From Aliidiomarina sp. B3213 (GTDB lineage Bacteria > Pseudomonadota > Gammaproteobacteria > Enterobacterales > Alteromonadaceae), in assembly GCF_003290085.1 (NCBI RefSeq), contig NZ_QMKJ01000004.1, forward strand, positions 1 through 64,000: DNA of 64,000 bases. The letters are read 5' to 3'. Position numbers and translations under genes: made by a program. Below the pieces are notes generated by a model. It worked only from the letters and a program-made list of their open reading frames with translations, did not search any database and was not told where the DNA came from. Every line of letters starts with the position of its first letter. Positions within the stretch are counted from its first letter, which is position 1. Below are positions 38,883 to 48,602 of this stretch, piece by piece.

Positions 38883-40322
38883 TTAGCCATGCAGTGCAAA
38901 AAGCCCGTGGTTTAGCCAAATATGCACAGCAATACTCGCAAAATAACCTAGCGCGATAACAGGCGCCCATTTTAGGTGGCTTGCAAAGGTGTAATAGCCT
39001 CGTGCTTGGCCCATTAAAGCAACACCAGCTGCTGAACCTATCGACAACAAACTACCACCAGTACCTGCGGTTAAGGTAATCAGCAACCATTGTCCATGCG
39101 ACATTTCAGGTGCCATTGAAAGTACGGCAAACATCACTGGAATGTTATCGATAACAGCAGATATTAAACCTAAAGCTGTATTCGCAAATGTTGGACTCCA
39201 CTGTGAATAAAGCACTTCCGACATCAGACTCAAATAGCCTAAAAAGCCAAGACCACCAACACACATAACAATACCGTAGAAAAACAATAAGGTGTCCCAC
39301 TCTGCTCGCGCAACACGGCTAAACACGTCAAACGGCACTACACCACCTAACCGTTTCATTTTCTCCATGTCACCAGCTCGTTCAGCCATTGCACGTTTGC
39401 GCGCCAGCGAGCCTGGTAAAGTTACGCGTAAAAAATATCCGAAGAACTGTAAGTAGCCTAAGCCCATCATCATGCCCAACACTGGAGGAAGATGAAGCAA
39501 GCTATGACACAGAACTGCGGTAGTTATCGTTAACAAAAAGAGGAATGTAATGCGCAGCGCTCCACGCTTTAGCTCTACGTCTTCAGTCACTGAGCTTGGT
39601 TTCTTGTTTTCAACAAAGAAGCTCATCACTACGGCTGGCACTAGGAAATTAACCAAAGAAGGCAACAGCAGCGCAAAGAACTCTTGGAAGCTAACAATAC
39701 CAGCTTGCCATACCATTAGTGTGGTGATGTCACCGAACGGACTGAATGCTCCACCCGCGTTGGCAGCGACAACAATACTCACACAGCACAAGCTAATAAA
39801 TTTCTTATCTCCAGCCGCCACTTTCATAATCACGGCACACATCAACAAAGCGGTTGTTAGGTTGTCTGCAACAGGCGAAATTACGAAAGCTAAACCACCC
39901 GTTATCCAGAATAGCTGCTTGTAAGTGAAGCCTTTACGAATCATCCAGGCGCGCAATGCGTCGAACAACCTGCGCTCTTCCATCGCATTGATATAAGTCA
40001 TTGCCACAAGCAAAAACAGCATAAGCTCAGAAAATTCGAGTAAGTTATGCCTAAACGCTTCTTCCGCCAGCTCACCATGACCTTGGCTGGTATAAGCCCA
40101 ACCCACTAAGATCCAAATTACACCAGCGGCAACAAGCACCGGTTTAGATTTACGCATGTGAAGCTTCTCTTCCCCCATAACTAACGCATACGCAAGCACA
40201 AATATGGCTATACAAATGGTGCCTATGGTAGTGCCTGTCATGTCTATTGAGGAGGTAGAAGCAAAACTTGCGGGAGAAACAAACAAGAGCGTGAAAAGCC
40301 AGTATGGGCTTCGAATGTTCAT
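38883..40322 (-). CDS. nhaD: Na+/H+ antiporter NhaD
   Basis: A 479-residue antiporter of the NhaD/ArsB superfamily exporting Na+ or Li+ in exchange for protons, common in halophilic and marine bacteria. An N-terminal hydrophobic segment (signal-like, ending near SFASTSS) precedes about twelve membrane helices. Characteristic stretches are GLAFVISPVADNLTTALLM, ANAGGAFSPFGDITTLMVW and SAVIDNIPVMFAVLSM. No clear Shine-Dalgarno sequence precedes the ATG. It stands alone; the gene downstream is a separate lipoprotein operon. Confidence 0.93.
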   Translation of the reverse strand: MNIRSPYWLFTLLFVSPASFASTSSIDMTGTTIGTICIAIFVLAYALVMGEEKLHMRKSKPVLVAAGVIWILVGWAYTSQGHGELAEEAFRHNLLEFSELMLFLLVAMTYINAMEERRLFDALRAWMIRKGFTYKQLFWITGGLAFVISPVADNLTTALLMCAVIMKVAAGDKKFISLCCVSIVVAANAGGAFSPFGDITTLMVWQAGIVSFQEFFALLLPSLVNFLVPAVVMSFFVENKKPSSVTEDVELKRGALRITFLFLLTITTAVLCHSLLHLPPVLGMMMGLGYLQFFGYFLRVTLPGSLARKRAMAERAGDMEKMKRLGGVVPFDVFSRVARAEWDTLLFFYGIVMCVGGLGFLGYLSLMSEVLYSQWSPTFANTALGLISAVIDNIPVMFAVLSMAPEMSHGQWLLITLTAGTGGSLLSIGSAAGVALMGQARGYYTFASHLKWAPVIALGYFASIAVHIWLNHGLFALHG

Positions 40323-40661
40323 GAGCGTGCCTATGTTTTAAATACAACTTACCTACGCCAACACGGGCAATGCAGGTATTAAACTAAAGGGATCAACCGG
40401 GCGGCTGACGAAAGCGGCGCGAGAATACCACAGGTTGTCGCAAAAATGTTAAAAAACCTTCCACTGTATAACAAAAAAATATCCCTGCAACACGCTACGC
40501 ACACAGACACATAACAAGCGAACAATTATTCATCAAATGAATGGTAGCTATAACATTCATGGTTTATATAGCGATAATCATCACCATAGATTGGATGAAT
40601 AAAAATATCCGTTTCATACTGACCTTGTCATTTACAACACGATAACAAATTAGGTCAGAAT
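40323..40661. other. Divergent intergenic region between nhaD and aceB
   Basis: This 339-bp region holds the promoters of both genes. The nhaD half is GC-rich and has no structure I can name. The aceB half is AT-rich and carries the repeated hexamer described at 40528-40600. No small gene with a plausible start and codon use was seen. Confidence 0.6.
40528..40600 (+). promoter_or_regulatory. Cluster of ATTCAT/ATGAAT half-sites upstream of aceB
   Basis: Four copies of one hexamer in alternating orientation: ATTCAT 40528-40533, ATGAAT 40537-40542, ATTCAT 40555-40560 and ATGAAT 40595-40600. They form two inverted pairs and end 61 bp before the aceB start. A transcription factor binding array is a reasonable guess; the factor is unknown. 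Confidence 0.4.
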
Positions 40662-42248
40662 ATGAGTCAATCCAATCTCACTTTCTCTCAGCCGCTGACT
40701 GAAGAGTATCAGCAAATCTTCTCTACTGAAGCGTGTGAGTTCTTATCGCAGCTTTTCGAGAAGTTCTCACCGCAAGTATCTGAGCTTTTGAAAGCTCGAG
40801 AGCAACAACAAGCTAAATTCGACGCAGGTGAACTTCCCGACTTCGATCCAGACACCGCAAACATACGCAACTCAGACTGGAAGGTTGCCGACATTCCTGT
40901 CGATTTAAGCAAACGTCATCTAGAAATTACTGGTCCAGTCGATCGCAAAATGGTCATCAATGCCCTGAATGCAGACGTCGACGTTTTTATGGCTGACTTT
41001 GAAGACGCCCAGTCGCCAACCTGGGACGGACTGATTCAAGGGCAAATTAACCTTCGTGACGCCAATGCAGGAACAATTTCCTTTACCGACGAAAAGAAAG
41101 GCAAGCGTTATCAGCTGAACCCGAACCCTGCGCTACTGATTGCAAGAGTTCGTGGCTTACACCTGCCGGAAAAACATGTTTTATATAATGGTAAGCCTGT
41201 TCCAGGCGCGTTAGTAGACTTCGGCTTGTACCTGTTCCATAACCTGAAGCAACGATTAGAAAACGGTACCGGTGTCTACTTCTACTTACCAAAGCTTCAA
41301 CACCATACTGAATCTGCGTGGTGGAGTGAGGTATTCCATTTCAGTGAACAGTACTTCGGCGTGCCAACAGGAACACTAAGAGCAACCATTCTTATTGAAA
41401 CATTGCCAGCTGTGTTCCAAATGCATGAAATTCTGCACAGCTTAAAAGAGCACATTGTAGGTTTAAACTGTGGCCGTTGGGACTACATCTTCAGCTACAT
41501 TAAAACCCTAAAAGCACACCCCGACCGAGTATTACCTGATCGCCAAGTAGTCACCATGAACCAGCCTTTCTTGAACGCATATTCAAGATTACTGATTAAA
41601 ACCTGTCACACCCGTGGTGCCCTAGCAATGGGTGGAATGGCGGCATTTATTCCAAGCAAAGATGCCGAAGAGAACGCGAAAATTCTGGACAAAGTTAAAG
41701 CAGACAAAGACTTAGAGTTTTCTAACGGGCACGACGGCACCTGGGTCGCTCATCCTGGTCTTTCAGAAACTGTACGTGGGGTTGCCTCGCAGTATCTAGG
41801 TACCGAAGCGAACCAGCTACACGTTCTGCGCGAGCAAGACCCTGAAGTGACCGCCAAAGACCTACTTGAACCTAGCGAAGGTGAGCGCACAGAAGCCGGA
41901 ATGCGAACCAATATCCGCGTAGCGCTACAGTACATCGCCGCCTGGTTGTCTGGAAAAGGTTGCGTGCCGATTTACGGCTTAATGGAAGACGCCGCCACCG
42001 CCGAGATTTCTCGCACCTCTATTTGGCAATGGATTAAACACGGGAAAACGCTAGATACCGGTGAAGTCGTTACGGTTGACCTATTTCGCACCATGCTCGA
42101 CGAAGAGTGCCACGTCGTTCGCGAAGAAGTAGGCGTAAACGCATGGAACTCAGGCAACTTTGTCGCAGCCCGCGAGCTACTGGACAAAATCACAACGTCA
42201 GAAAAGTTAACCGAATTCTTAACTTTGCCTGGCTACCAACAACTTTAA
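40662..42248 (+). CDS. aceB: Malate synthase A
   Basis: A 528-residue glyoxylate shunt enzyme condensing glyoxylate with acetyl-CoA to malate. The family signature KEHIVGLNCGRWDYIF is intact near residue 264, MADFEDAQSPTWDG lies near 108, and LMEDAATAEISRTSIWQWI near 440 carries the catalytic aspartate. It is the A isoform by length. The gene lies 36 bp upstream of aceA, the classical aceBA order. Confidence 0.97.
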   Translation: MSQSNLTFSQPLTEEYQQIFSTEACEFLSQLFEKFSPQVSELLKAREQQQAKFDAGELPDFDPDTANIRNSDWKVADIPVDLSKRHLEITGPVDRKMVINALNADVDVFMADFEDAQSPTWDGLIQGQINLRDANAGTISFTDEKKGKRYQLNPNPALLIARVRGLHLPEKHVLYNGKPVPGALVDFGLYLFHNLKQRLENGTGVYFYLPKLQHHTESAWWSEVFHFSEQYFGVPTGTLRATILIETLPAVFQMHEILHSLKEHIVGLNCGRWDYIFSYIKTLKAHPDRVLPDRQVVTMNQPFLNAYSRLLIKTCHTRGALAMGGMAAFIPSKDAEENAKILDKVKADKDLEFSNGHDGTWVAHPGLSETVRGVASQYLGTEANQLHVLREQDPEVTAKDLLEPSEGERTEAGMRTNIRVALQYIAAWLSGKGCVPIYGLMEDAATAEISRTSIWQWIKHGKTLDTGEVVTVDLFRTMLDEECHVVREEVGVNAWNSGNFVAARELLDKITTSEKLTEFLTLPGYQQL

Positions 42249-42284
42249 ATAAAACTGTTCATTATAAAATTCGAGGACAACAAC

Positions 42285-43625
42285 ATGACTACTCCAACTC
42301 ACATGCAAGAAGCTGTAAAAGAACTAGAGAAAAGCTGGGCTGAAGATGCTCGCTGGACGGGTGTCGAACGCACTTATTCTGCTGAAGACGTTATTCGTTT
42401 ACGCGGCTCGCGCCAAGTTGAATATACCCACGCCAAGAATGGTTCTGAAAAGCTTTGGAAGCTCATTAACGGTAAAGCTCAAGAGAAGTTCGGTAAAGAC
42501 TACGTGAACGCTCTTGGCGCACTTACAGGCGGTCAAGCAGTTCAACAAGTTAAAGCAGGCTTACAAGCTATTTACCTTTCTGGCTGGCAGGTAGCAGCAG
42601 ACAACAACTCTGCGGCAAGCATGTACCCAGACCAATCACTTTACCCAGTAGACTCTGTACCAAAAGTTGTTGAGCGTATTAATAACTCTTTCTCACGTGC
42701 AGACCAAATTCAATGGGGTAAAGGTATTGGTCCAGACCACGAAGATTATGTAGATTACTTTGCACCTATCGTTGCAGATGCAGAAGCCGGGTTTGGCGGC
42801 GTATTGAATGCTTACGAACTCATGTTAGGCATGATTAAAGCAGGTGCTGCTGGTGTTCACTTCGAAGACCAACTCGCTTCAGTGAAAAAGTGCGGTCACA
42901 TGGGCGGTAAAGTACTTGTTCCTACTCAAGAAGCTGTACAAAAGCTTATTGCAGCACGTTTGGCAGCAGACGTTGCAGGTACACGCACGCTTATCGTTGC
43001 TCGTACCGACGCTAACGCAGCCGACTTGCTGACCAACGATGTTGATCCGAACGACAAAGAATTCTTAACGGGTGAGCGCACAGCTGAAGGTTTCTATCGT
43101 GTAAATGCGGGTATCGACCAAGCTATTTCACGTGGTCTAGCGTACGCTCCATACGCAGATCTCGTCTGGTGTGAAACCGCGAAACCAGACCTTGAAGAAG
43201 CTCGTAAGTTTGCCGAAGCTATTCATGCTAAATACCCAGGTAAGCTACTTGCGTATAACTGCTCGCCTTCATTTAACTGGAAGCGTAACCTCGACGACGC
43301 AACTATCGCTAAATTCCAACGCGAGCTTGCAGCAATGGGCTACAAATTCCAATTCATCACTTTAGCGGGTGTTCACAACATGTGGTATCACATGTTCAAC
43401 CTTGCATACGACTATGCACGCAACGATATGTCTGCGTACGTTAAACTACAGCAAGAAGAATTCGCTTCTGCAGACCGCGGATACACGTTCGTAGCTCACC
43501 AACAAGAAGTGGGAACAGGTTATTTCGACGACGTGACCAACGTTATTCAAGGCGGTCAGTCTTCAGTAACCGCACTGAAGGGCTCAACAGAAGAAGAGCA
43601 GTTCAACGACAAACCAGCGGCATAA
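42285..43625 (+). CDS. aceA: Isocitrate lyase
   Basis: A 446-residue enzyme that splits isocitrate into glyoxylate and succinate. The catalytic signature KKCGH is at 201-205 (Cys203), with metal-site residues around [10 protein letters not shown]. It is of the short, E. coli-like class. Codon use is strongly biased toward a small set of codons, suggesting high expression. Only 4 bp separate its stop from that of the convergent aceK. Confidence 0.97.
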   Translation: MTTPTHMQEAVKELEKSWAEDARWTGVERTYSAEDVIRLRGSRQVEYTHAKNGSEKLWKLINGKAQEKFGKDYVNALGALTGGQAVQQVKAGLQAIYLSGWQVAADNNSAASMYPDQSLYPVDSVPKVVERINNSFSRADQIQWGKGIGPDHEDYVDYFAPIVADAEAGFGGVLNAYELMLGMIKAGAAGVHFEDQLASVKKCGHMGGKVLVPTQEAVQKLIAARLAADVAGTRTLIVARTDANAADLLTNDVDPNDKEFLTGERTAEGFYRVNAGIDQAISRGLAYAPYADLVWCETAKPDLEEARKFAEAIHAKYPGKLLAYNCSPSFNWKRNLDDATIAKFQRELAAMGYKFQFITLAGVHNMWYHMFNLAYDYARNDMSAYVKLQQEEFASADRGYTFVAHQQEVGTGYFDDVTNVIQGGQSSVTALKGSTEEEQFNDKPAA

Positions 43626-43629
43626 GCCT

Positions 43630-45417
43630 CTAGTCGAACTGATTTAAAAAGCGGATGCTTTGCGGGTATGGAAATATATCTGGAAGCATCCCTTTTTTTA
43701 TGGCTTCTTGCTGCGCCTGCCAATAACTCGCATCCGCAAGTTCTGGATGAAACTCTAAAAATATCTCTCTTAAACGTTTGTTAGGAAACACAAATGTTGT
43801 AATTTGCTCGGGAAAAACGTCGTCTGGAGCAACCGAAATCCAGTCTTGAGAAGCAAGTTGCTCTTGTGGGTTATCGCTTTTAGGCAACGACCGAAAATGC
43901 ACATCGGTAAGATACTGCACCTCGTCATAGTCATAGAAAACCACTCGCTTACCGCGCGTCACACCAAAGTTTTTCAGTAGCATGTCACCCGGAAAAATAT
44001 TGGCAGCTAGCATATCTTTGAGCGCCCGACCGTAGTCTTTCAGAATCGTTCGAGTTTCCTGCTCGTCGGCGTATTCCAGATATATATTTAAAGGCGTAAG
44101 GCGCTTTTCGATGTACACATGTTTTAGCACCAAATAGTCACCTTCAATCATCATCGAGCTTGCGATAGTAGACTTCAGTTCCTGCATAAGGTCGTCAGAA
44201 ATACGGTTTAAAGGTAACGCCACGTCTGAGTATTCAATGGTATCGGCCATACGCCCTACCCGGTCGTGACGCTTAACCATACGGTATCGGCTTAACACCG
44301 TGTCACGACCAAAAGGCTTGGTAGGGCCAAACTCGTCTCGAATCACCTTAAATACATAAGGAAAAGAAGGCATAGTAAACACAGCCATAACTAGTCCTTT
44401 AATACCAGGAGCAAGCACTAGTTGGTCGTCGGAAGAGTCGAAGTGATGCAACAACTCTCGATAAAATTCCGTTTTACCCTGCTTGTGTAGTCCTATTGCA
44501 GAATAAAGCTCAGCTAATTGCTTGCGCGGCATGAGTCCTTGCAAAAAGCGAACTAACGCAGAGGGAGCACGCGTACGAACCATGAAGTAAGCTCGGGCAA
44601 AGCTGAACAAAATCAGCATTTGCTCTACGTCTGTAATCAACGCATCGATAAAAACTTTGCCGTCCTTGCGAATAAGCACAGGCACCACAAAAGGAATTTG
44701 AGCGTCTTCGGTAACAATTCGCCCTACTACGTAAGCTGCCTTATTGCGGTAGAACGGGTACTTCAATACATCTATCCGAAACTGAAATGGCGCTAGCGCT
44801 CGAACACTTGCTTGTTGCGCAAATGCACGCATTAAAAGCTCAATATCCCGGTCTAAATCTACAAAGCGAGCACCGAGGTTCATATCCGAAATAATCTGCC
44901 TTAAGGTTTCACTAATCCCTTCGGGACCAGGTCCTTCTGCTACAGGAAAATAGGTGCGGTATTCCGTTTCTAACGACAATGGAATGCGTTTAGACAAGAC
45001 GCTTTCTACAAAAATAAACTCGTTATGGTAGTAACGCCGATGAAATAACTTACAGAATACAGAGTTATAAAAGGTTTCTGCCAATTCAGCCTGAGGGTGG
45101 AACACCAATAAGTCGGTATAAGACCTTTTTACTTTTCTCCAAAAGTCTTCTTCTAAACTTTGTACTGAATGGCTAGCCCGCAAACTTTCGACCGTTAATG
45201 TCACGCGCTGATCATAAAAGTCGATACGATTTCGCGCAGCTTGCAGAGCCCCAGTCCATTCTTGGCTCAAAAAGCGATCACGAGCTCTTGCTGTTTCGTG
45301 CTGGAAAGCATTCGAATGCTGATGAAAACCACGCAGAATCGACCGCGCTATTTTGTTCGGTGACATGTGTTCTGGGTTTTCTGTTGCGTGGGGGTCATGT
45401 GCCCCGATATAATTCAT
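43630..45417 (-). CDS. aceK: Isocitrate dehydrogenase kinase/phosphatase
   Basis: A 595-residue bifunctional enzyme that inactivates isocitrate dehydrogenase by phosphorylation, diverting carbon to the glyoxylate shunt, and reverses it. The family regions AAYVVGRI, the nucleotide site LVLAPGIKGLVMAVFTMPSFPYVFKVI begins, and DYDEVQYLTD are clear. Unlike the aceBAK operon it runs toward aceA from the other side. An internal ATG (45366, MSPNKIARS) is close to the E. coli start; neither start has a clear Shine-Dalgarno sequence. Confidence 0.95.
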   Translation of the reverse strand: MNYIGAHDPHATENPEHMSPNKIARSILRGFHQHSNAFQHETARARDRFLSQEWTGALQAARNRIDFYDQRVTLTVESLRASHSVQSLEEDFWRKVKRSYTDLLVFHPQAELAETFYNSVFCKLFHRRYYHNEFIFVESVLSKRIPLSLETEYRTYFPVAEGPGPEGISETLRQIISDMNLGARFVDLDRDIELLMRAFAQQASVRALAPFQFRIDVLKYPFYRNKAAYVVGRIVTEDAQIPFVVPVLIRKDGKVFIDALITDVEQMLILFSFARAYFMVRTRAPSALVRFLQGLMPRKQLAELYSAIGLHKQGKTEFYRELLHHFDSSDDQLVLAPGIKGLVMAVFTMPSFPYVFKVIRDEFGPTKPFGRDTVLSRYRMVKRHDRVGRMADTIEYSDVALPLNRISDDLMQELKSTIASSMMIEGDYLVLKHVYIEKRLTPLNIYLEYADEQETRTILKDYGRALKDMLAANIFPGDMLLKNFGVTRGKRVVFYDYDEVQYLTDVHFRSLPKSDNPQEQLASQDWISVAPDDVFPEQITTFVFPNKRLREIFLEFHPELADASYWQAQQEAIKKGMLPDIFPYPQSIRFLNQFD

Positions 45418-45452
45418 GTAATTTATATTTTTCTTATTAGGTAATTCACTCT

Positions 45453-46388
45453 ATGAATCATTTTCGTCAGATAGATCTCAACCTGCTGATTTACCTCGAC
45501 GCTCTATTAAGAGAGCGTAACGTGACCCGTGCGGCAGAACAACTAAATATCACTCAACCGGCAATGAGCAATGGTCTAAAACGTTTGCGTACATTGCTGA
45601 ACGACCCCATTTTAGTAAGAACTAGTGAAGGCATGGTGCCTACCGAACGCGCATTGGCCATGAAACCACAGGTACGCCAAATACTTTACTCGGTTGAAGA
45701 AATTATACAGCCAAGTCGCGCGTTTGAACCCAGTGAAAGTGACCGCGTGTTCCGCATGATGATTTCAGATTATGCGGCGTCGACACTTATGTCACCTTTG
45801 CTTAAAGCACTTAGGGAACAAGCTCCGGAAGTAACTATCGACTTAATGACGCCCAGTGACGTGAGCTTCCATGACGTTGAAAACGGTAAGGTAGACATTG
45901 CGATTAACCGCTTTGAAGACTTGCCGCAGTCGTTTCATCAAAAGCAATTATGGCAAGACGACTTCGCGTGTCTTATTCACAAGTCACACCCACTATTGAA
46001 CGACTACACACTAGAAAATTACTTGGAAGCTGAACATTGTTGGGTAAGTAAAACAGGCTTTGGTGTAGGTATTGGTATGACACCAGACGCCGTTCAAAAG
46101 CTGGGTTGGGTAGACAACGCATTAGCTAAAATTGGTCATACACGCCGCATTCAGGTATTTACACGTAATTACCATGTTGCGATGCATTTAGCGCGTGAAG
46201 GATTGATTGCGACACTCCCCAAGCGCGCCGCTAAGCTTTATGAAGACGCACCCGATTTAGTATTAAAAGAGCCGCCATTCGCCATACCGGCTATCGACCT
46301 GCAAATGATTTGGAGTCCGTTATTGCAGCACGACGAAGGACACCGCTGGTTCCGGCAGTTACTTTCAGAGGTTGCAGAGCGAAGTTAA
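45453..46388 (+). CDS. LysR-type transcriptional regulator
   Basis: A 311-residue regulator with an N-terminal winged helix-turn-helix (about 8-65; RNVTRAAEQLNITQPAMSNG) and a periplasmic-binding-like effector domain (about 93-300). It is divergent from aceK with only 35 bp between starts, so its own promoter must overlap that of aceK and autoregulation with co-control of aceK is plausible. LysR sites usually contain T-N11-A; none could be assigned firmly. The 3' end faces the chemoreceptor gene with 7 bp between. Confidence 0.9.
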   Translation: MNHFRQIDLNLLIYLDALLRERNVTRAAEQLNITQPAMSNGLKRLRTLLNDPILVRTSEGMVPTERALAMKPQVRQILYSVEEIIQPSRAFEPSESDRVFRMMISDYAASTLMSPLLKALREQAPEVTIDLMTPSDVSFHDVENGKVDIAINRFEDLPQSFHQKQLWQDDFACLIHKSHPLLNDYTLENYLEAEHCWVSKTGFGVGIGMTPDAVQKLGWVDNALAKIGHTRRIQVFTRNYHVAMHLAREGLIATLPKRAAKLYEDAPDLVLKEPPFAIPAIDLQMIWSPLLQHDEGHRWFRQLLSEVAERS

Positions 46389-46395
46389 ACCGAAA

Positions 46396-48435
46396 TTAAA
46401 CGTCAAAACGCTCTGCAAGTTCCTCTAAGCGCTTCGCTACTTTAGACAGCTCAGCGCTAGAGCTTGTCATTTGCGCAGTACCTTCTGCAGACTCTTGGCC
46501 TCTAGCGCTTATTTCGTCGATATTACCTTTAATGCCACTGGTCACCGAAGCAAGCTCTTCAGAAGCGGTAGCAACCTGGTCATTGATTCCCGTAAGCTCG
46601 CCAACGGCTTCACGAATGGTGTCCAATGCGCCGCGCGCGTCAACCGACTTATCGAGCGTGGCTTCCACACGTTTACGGCTACTGTCCATAACAGACACGG
46701 CACTTTGAGTACCCTTCTGTAGCCCTTCGATAATTTTCTGAATATTCAATGTCGAATCTTGGGTTTTTCTTGCCAATGATCTTACTTCATCGGCTACAAC
46801 GGCAAAGCCTCTACCCTGCTCACCCGCTCTTGCTGCTTCAATCGCCGCATTAAGTGCCAGCAAGTTAGTTTGGTCAGCAATACCCTCAATGACCTCTAAA
46901 ATGGTCCCGATTTGTTTACTGTTCGCTTCCACTTCCTGCACCACGTCACCGGCGCGTTTAACTTCGTCGGCAACCGCACTAATCGCCTCAGAGGTTTCTT
47001 GGAAAACCCTTTCTGCACTTTGTGTTTCCGTTTCTGCATTGCGAGTAGCTTCCAGCGCACGTGACGCCGCATCTGCAATGCCCGAAACGGTATGGACAAC
47101 TTCGTCAATGGCAGTAACCGCTCGTTCTACCGACAGCTCTTGCTCATGCACGTTGCGACTCGCAGATTCCGCCACTTCATTCGTTTTTTGAGCAGAAGAA
47201 GTTACTGTTCGGCTGGCAGACGAAATGTCGGCTAATAACTCACGAAGCTTTTCAGCCATGACAACCATGGCGCTGAGCACGCCCGTTTCATTGCCTTTGG
47301 CGTTTAATCGCAAATCACCTGCTGCAATTTGCTCGGCTATGTTCTGCATCTCTTTGGGTTCACCACCTAGCGGCATCACCACACTTCGGGTAACCCAAAT
47401 ACCCAGTGCCACAGCGATAGCAAAGCCACCTATAACGACAACGGCAATAATCACCATCGCTTGTGCAACTAACGCACTAGCATTGTCTGCCGCTTCGTTG
47501 TTCAGTGCAGTAGACGCTTGTTCGACTTGGTCTAGAACCGTATTTACAGCTTCAATTTCAGTCGACATTGCTTCAGCACGAAGTGAAGCTTCATATTCGT
47601 TTTCTAATTGGCGGGTATACGAGTCAAATAGCGCATTGTCACCCATAGCTTGCTCTTGCCACTGTTCAAGCAAACTTCCGACTTCCTCAACAGAACGTAA
47701 CATGTCGCCTTCAGCTAACTCTTGTAACGTTTCCATCGGCCAGTCGAAAATTTCAAAGACTTGGGTAATCTCTTCTTCCAAAGGCGTGAGCAAAATCACC
47801 CGCTCTTGGTTCAAGTAGTCGCGCACCAAATACTGAATTTCAAAGACTAAGGCTTGCAAATTCACCGCTGCAGAAGTCATTTCGGTGTCTTGAATTACCG
47901 ACTCTGCTTGATAAGAAATATTGCCAAGCTCGCCGATAAGAAACGCCGCGATTCGGTCAAACTCAGTTCTGTTTCGTCTCACTTCAGCTGCATTTTCAAG
48001 TGCACTACGATGATATTGGAAAAGCGCCTCGGCCTCGGTTTCAAACGACTGACGCGCTGCCACCGCAGACTCTAGCGTTTGTTTCAATTCTGTATCGTCT
48101 ATAAGGCTGTTAAGGCTACGATAACTTTCACCGAATAAGGTGCTCGCCGCTTGAAAGTTTTCTTCGTAGGTAGAAATGTCGCCAATGACGTCGGAAGCGA
48201 GAGCTTGGCCAACAATGGCATTCGCTTCAAACATCGCGTTCTTTAATTCGCCTGAAATCGTAACAGTCGGCGTGGTCGTTTCGGTAACGTACCCAATCGT
48301 TCGGTCAAAGCTTTTGATAAACAACAAGCCGACACCGCCTGTTATGGCAACCACAACAGAAACGATCACGAATCCGGAAATAATACGAACGGAGAGCTTA
48401 TTAAACTTTTCTTGTATGGACGCCCAGATTGACAT
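46396..48435 (-). CDS. Methyl-accepting chemotaxis protein
   Basis: A 679-residue chemoreceptor. One membrane helix (about 18-40), a helical periplasmic domain of about 290 residues, a second helix (about 325-350), a HAMP domain, and the signalling hairpin IEGIADQTNLLALNAAIEAA near 540. No C-terminal CheR-docking pentapeptide is present (ends ERFDV). ATG 48435 has AGGAGG four bases away; the longer frame to 48543 is not supported. The ligand is unknown. A sigma-28-type promoter precedes it, linking it to the flagellar regulon. Confidence 0.93.
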   Translation of the reverse strand: MSIWASIQEKFNKLSVRIISGFVIVSVVVAITGGVGLLFIKSFDRTIGYVTETTTPTVTISGELKNAMFEANAIVGQALASDVIGDISTYEENFQAASTLFGESYRSLNSLIDDTELKQTLESAVAARQSFETEAEALFQYHRSALENAAEVRRNRTEFDRIAAFLIGELGNISYQAESVIQDTEMTSAAVNLQALVFEIQYLVRDYLNQERVILLTPLEEEITQVFEIFDWPMETLQELAEGDMLRSVEEVGSLLEQWQEQAMGDNALFDSYTRQLENEYEASLRAEAMSTEIEAVNTVLDQVEQASTALNNEAADNASALVAQAMVIIAVVVIGGFAIAVALGIWVTRSVVMPLGGEPKEMQNIAEQIAAGDLRLNAKGNETGVLSAMVVMAEKLRELLADISSASRTVTSSAQKTNEVAESASRNVHEQELSVERAVTAIDEVVHTVSGIADAASRALEATRNAETETQSAERVFQETSEAISAVADEVKRAGDVVQEVEANSKQIGTILEVIEGIADQTNLLALNAAIEAARAGEQGRGFAVVADEVRSLARKTQDSTLNIQKIIEGLQKGTQSAVSVMDSSRKRVEATLDKSVDARGALDTIREAVGELTGINDQVATASEELASVTSGIKGNIDEISARGQESAEGTAQMTSSSAELSKVAKRLEELAERFDV

Positions 48436-48463
48436 GCCACCTCCTCGACAACAGCTATTCGAT

Positions 48464-48490
48464 TTATCGGCATTGGCATAATTTTCTGAA
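48464..48490 (-). promoter_or_regulatory. Sigma-28-type promoter of the chemoreceptor gene
   Basis: The minus strand has a perfect -10 GCCGATAA (48464-48471), the FliA consensus, with TTCA (48487-48490) 15 nt upstream as a weak -35. It ends about 28 bp before the start codon. Confidence 0.6.
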
Positions 48491-48542
48491 TAGCAGTTCA
48501 AAGAGATTACAAAAGTGCTTTTAAAATAGCAAAAGATACACA

Positions 48543-48576
48543 CAAAAAAGCCGCTTAATCTCTCGAAAAAGCGGCC
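48543..48576 (-). terminator. Terminator of the propeller-amidohydrolase gene
   Basis: The stem GCCGCTT/AAGCGGC (48569-48575 with 48550-48556) is followed on the minus strand by six T residues. It lies 27 bp after the amidohydrolase stop and just upstream of the chemoreceptor promoter region. Confidence 0.8.
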
Positions 48577-48602
48577 TTTTGTTCAGATGTGGTTACAACA
48601 TC

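Noticed and set aside
40323-40500. Possible cation riboswitch in the nhaD leader
   Set aside because: Sodium and lithium riboswitches occur upstream of antiporter genes, so I looked for one, but I could not find a conserved core or a convincing set of stems.
47225-47818. Long plus-strand frame (197 codons) opposite the chemoreceptor gene
   Set aside because: It is a mirror of a Ser/Ala/Thr-rich coding strand with no plausible start signal or domain; the minus-strand receptor explains the sequence.
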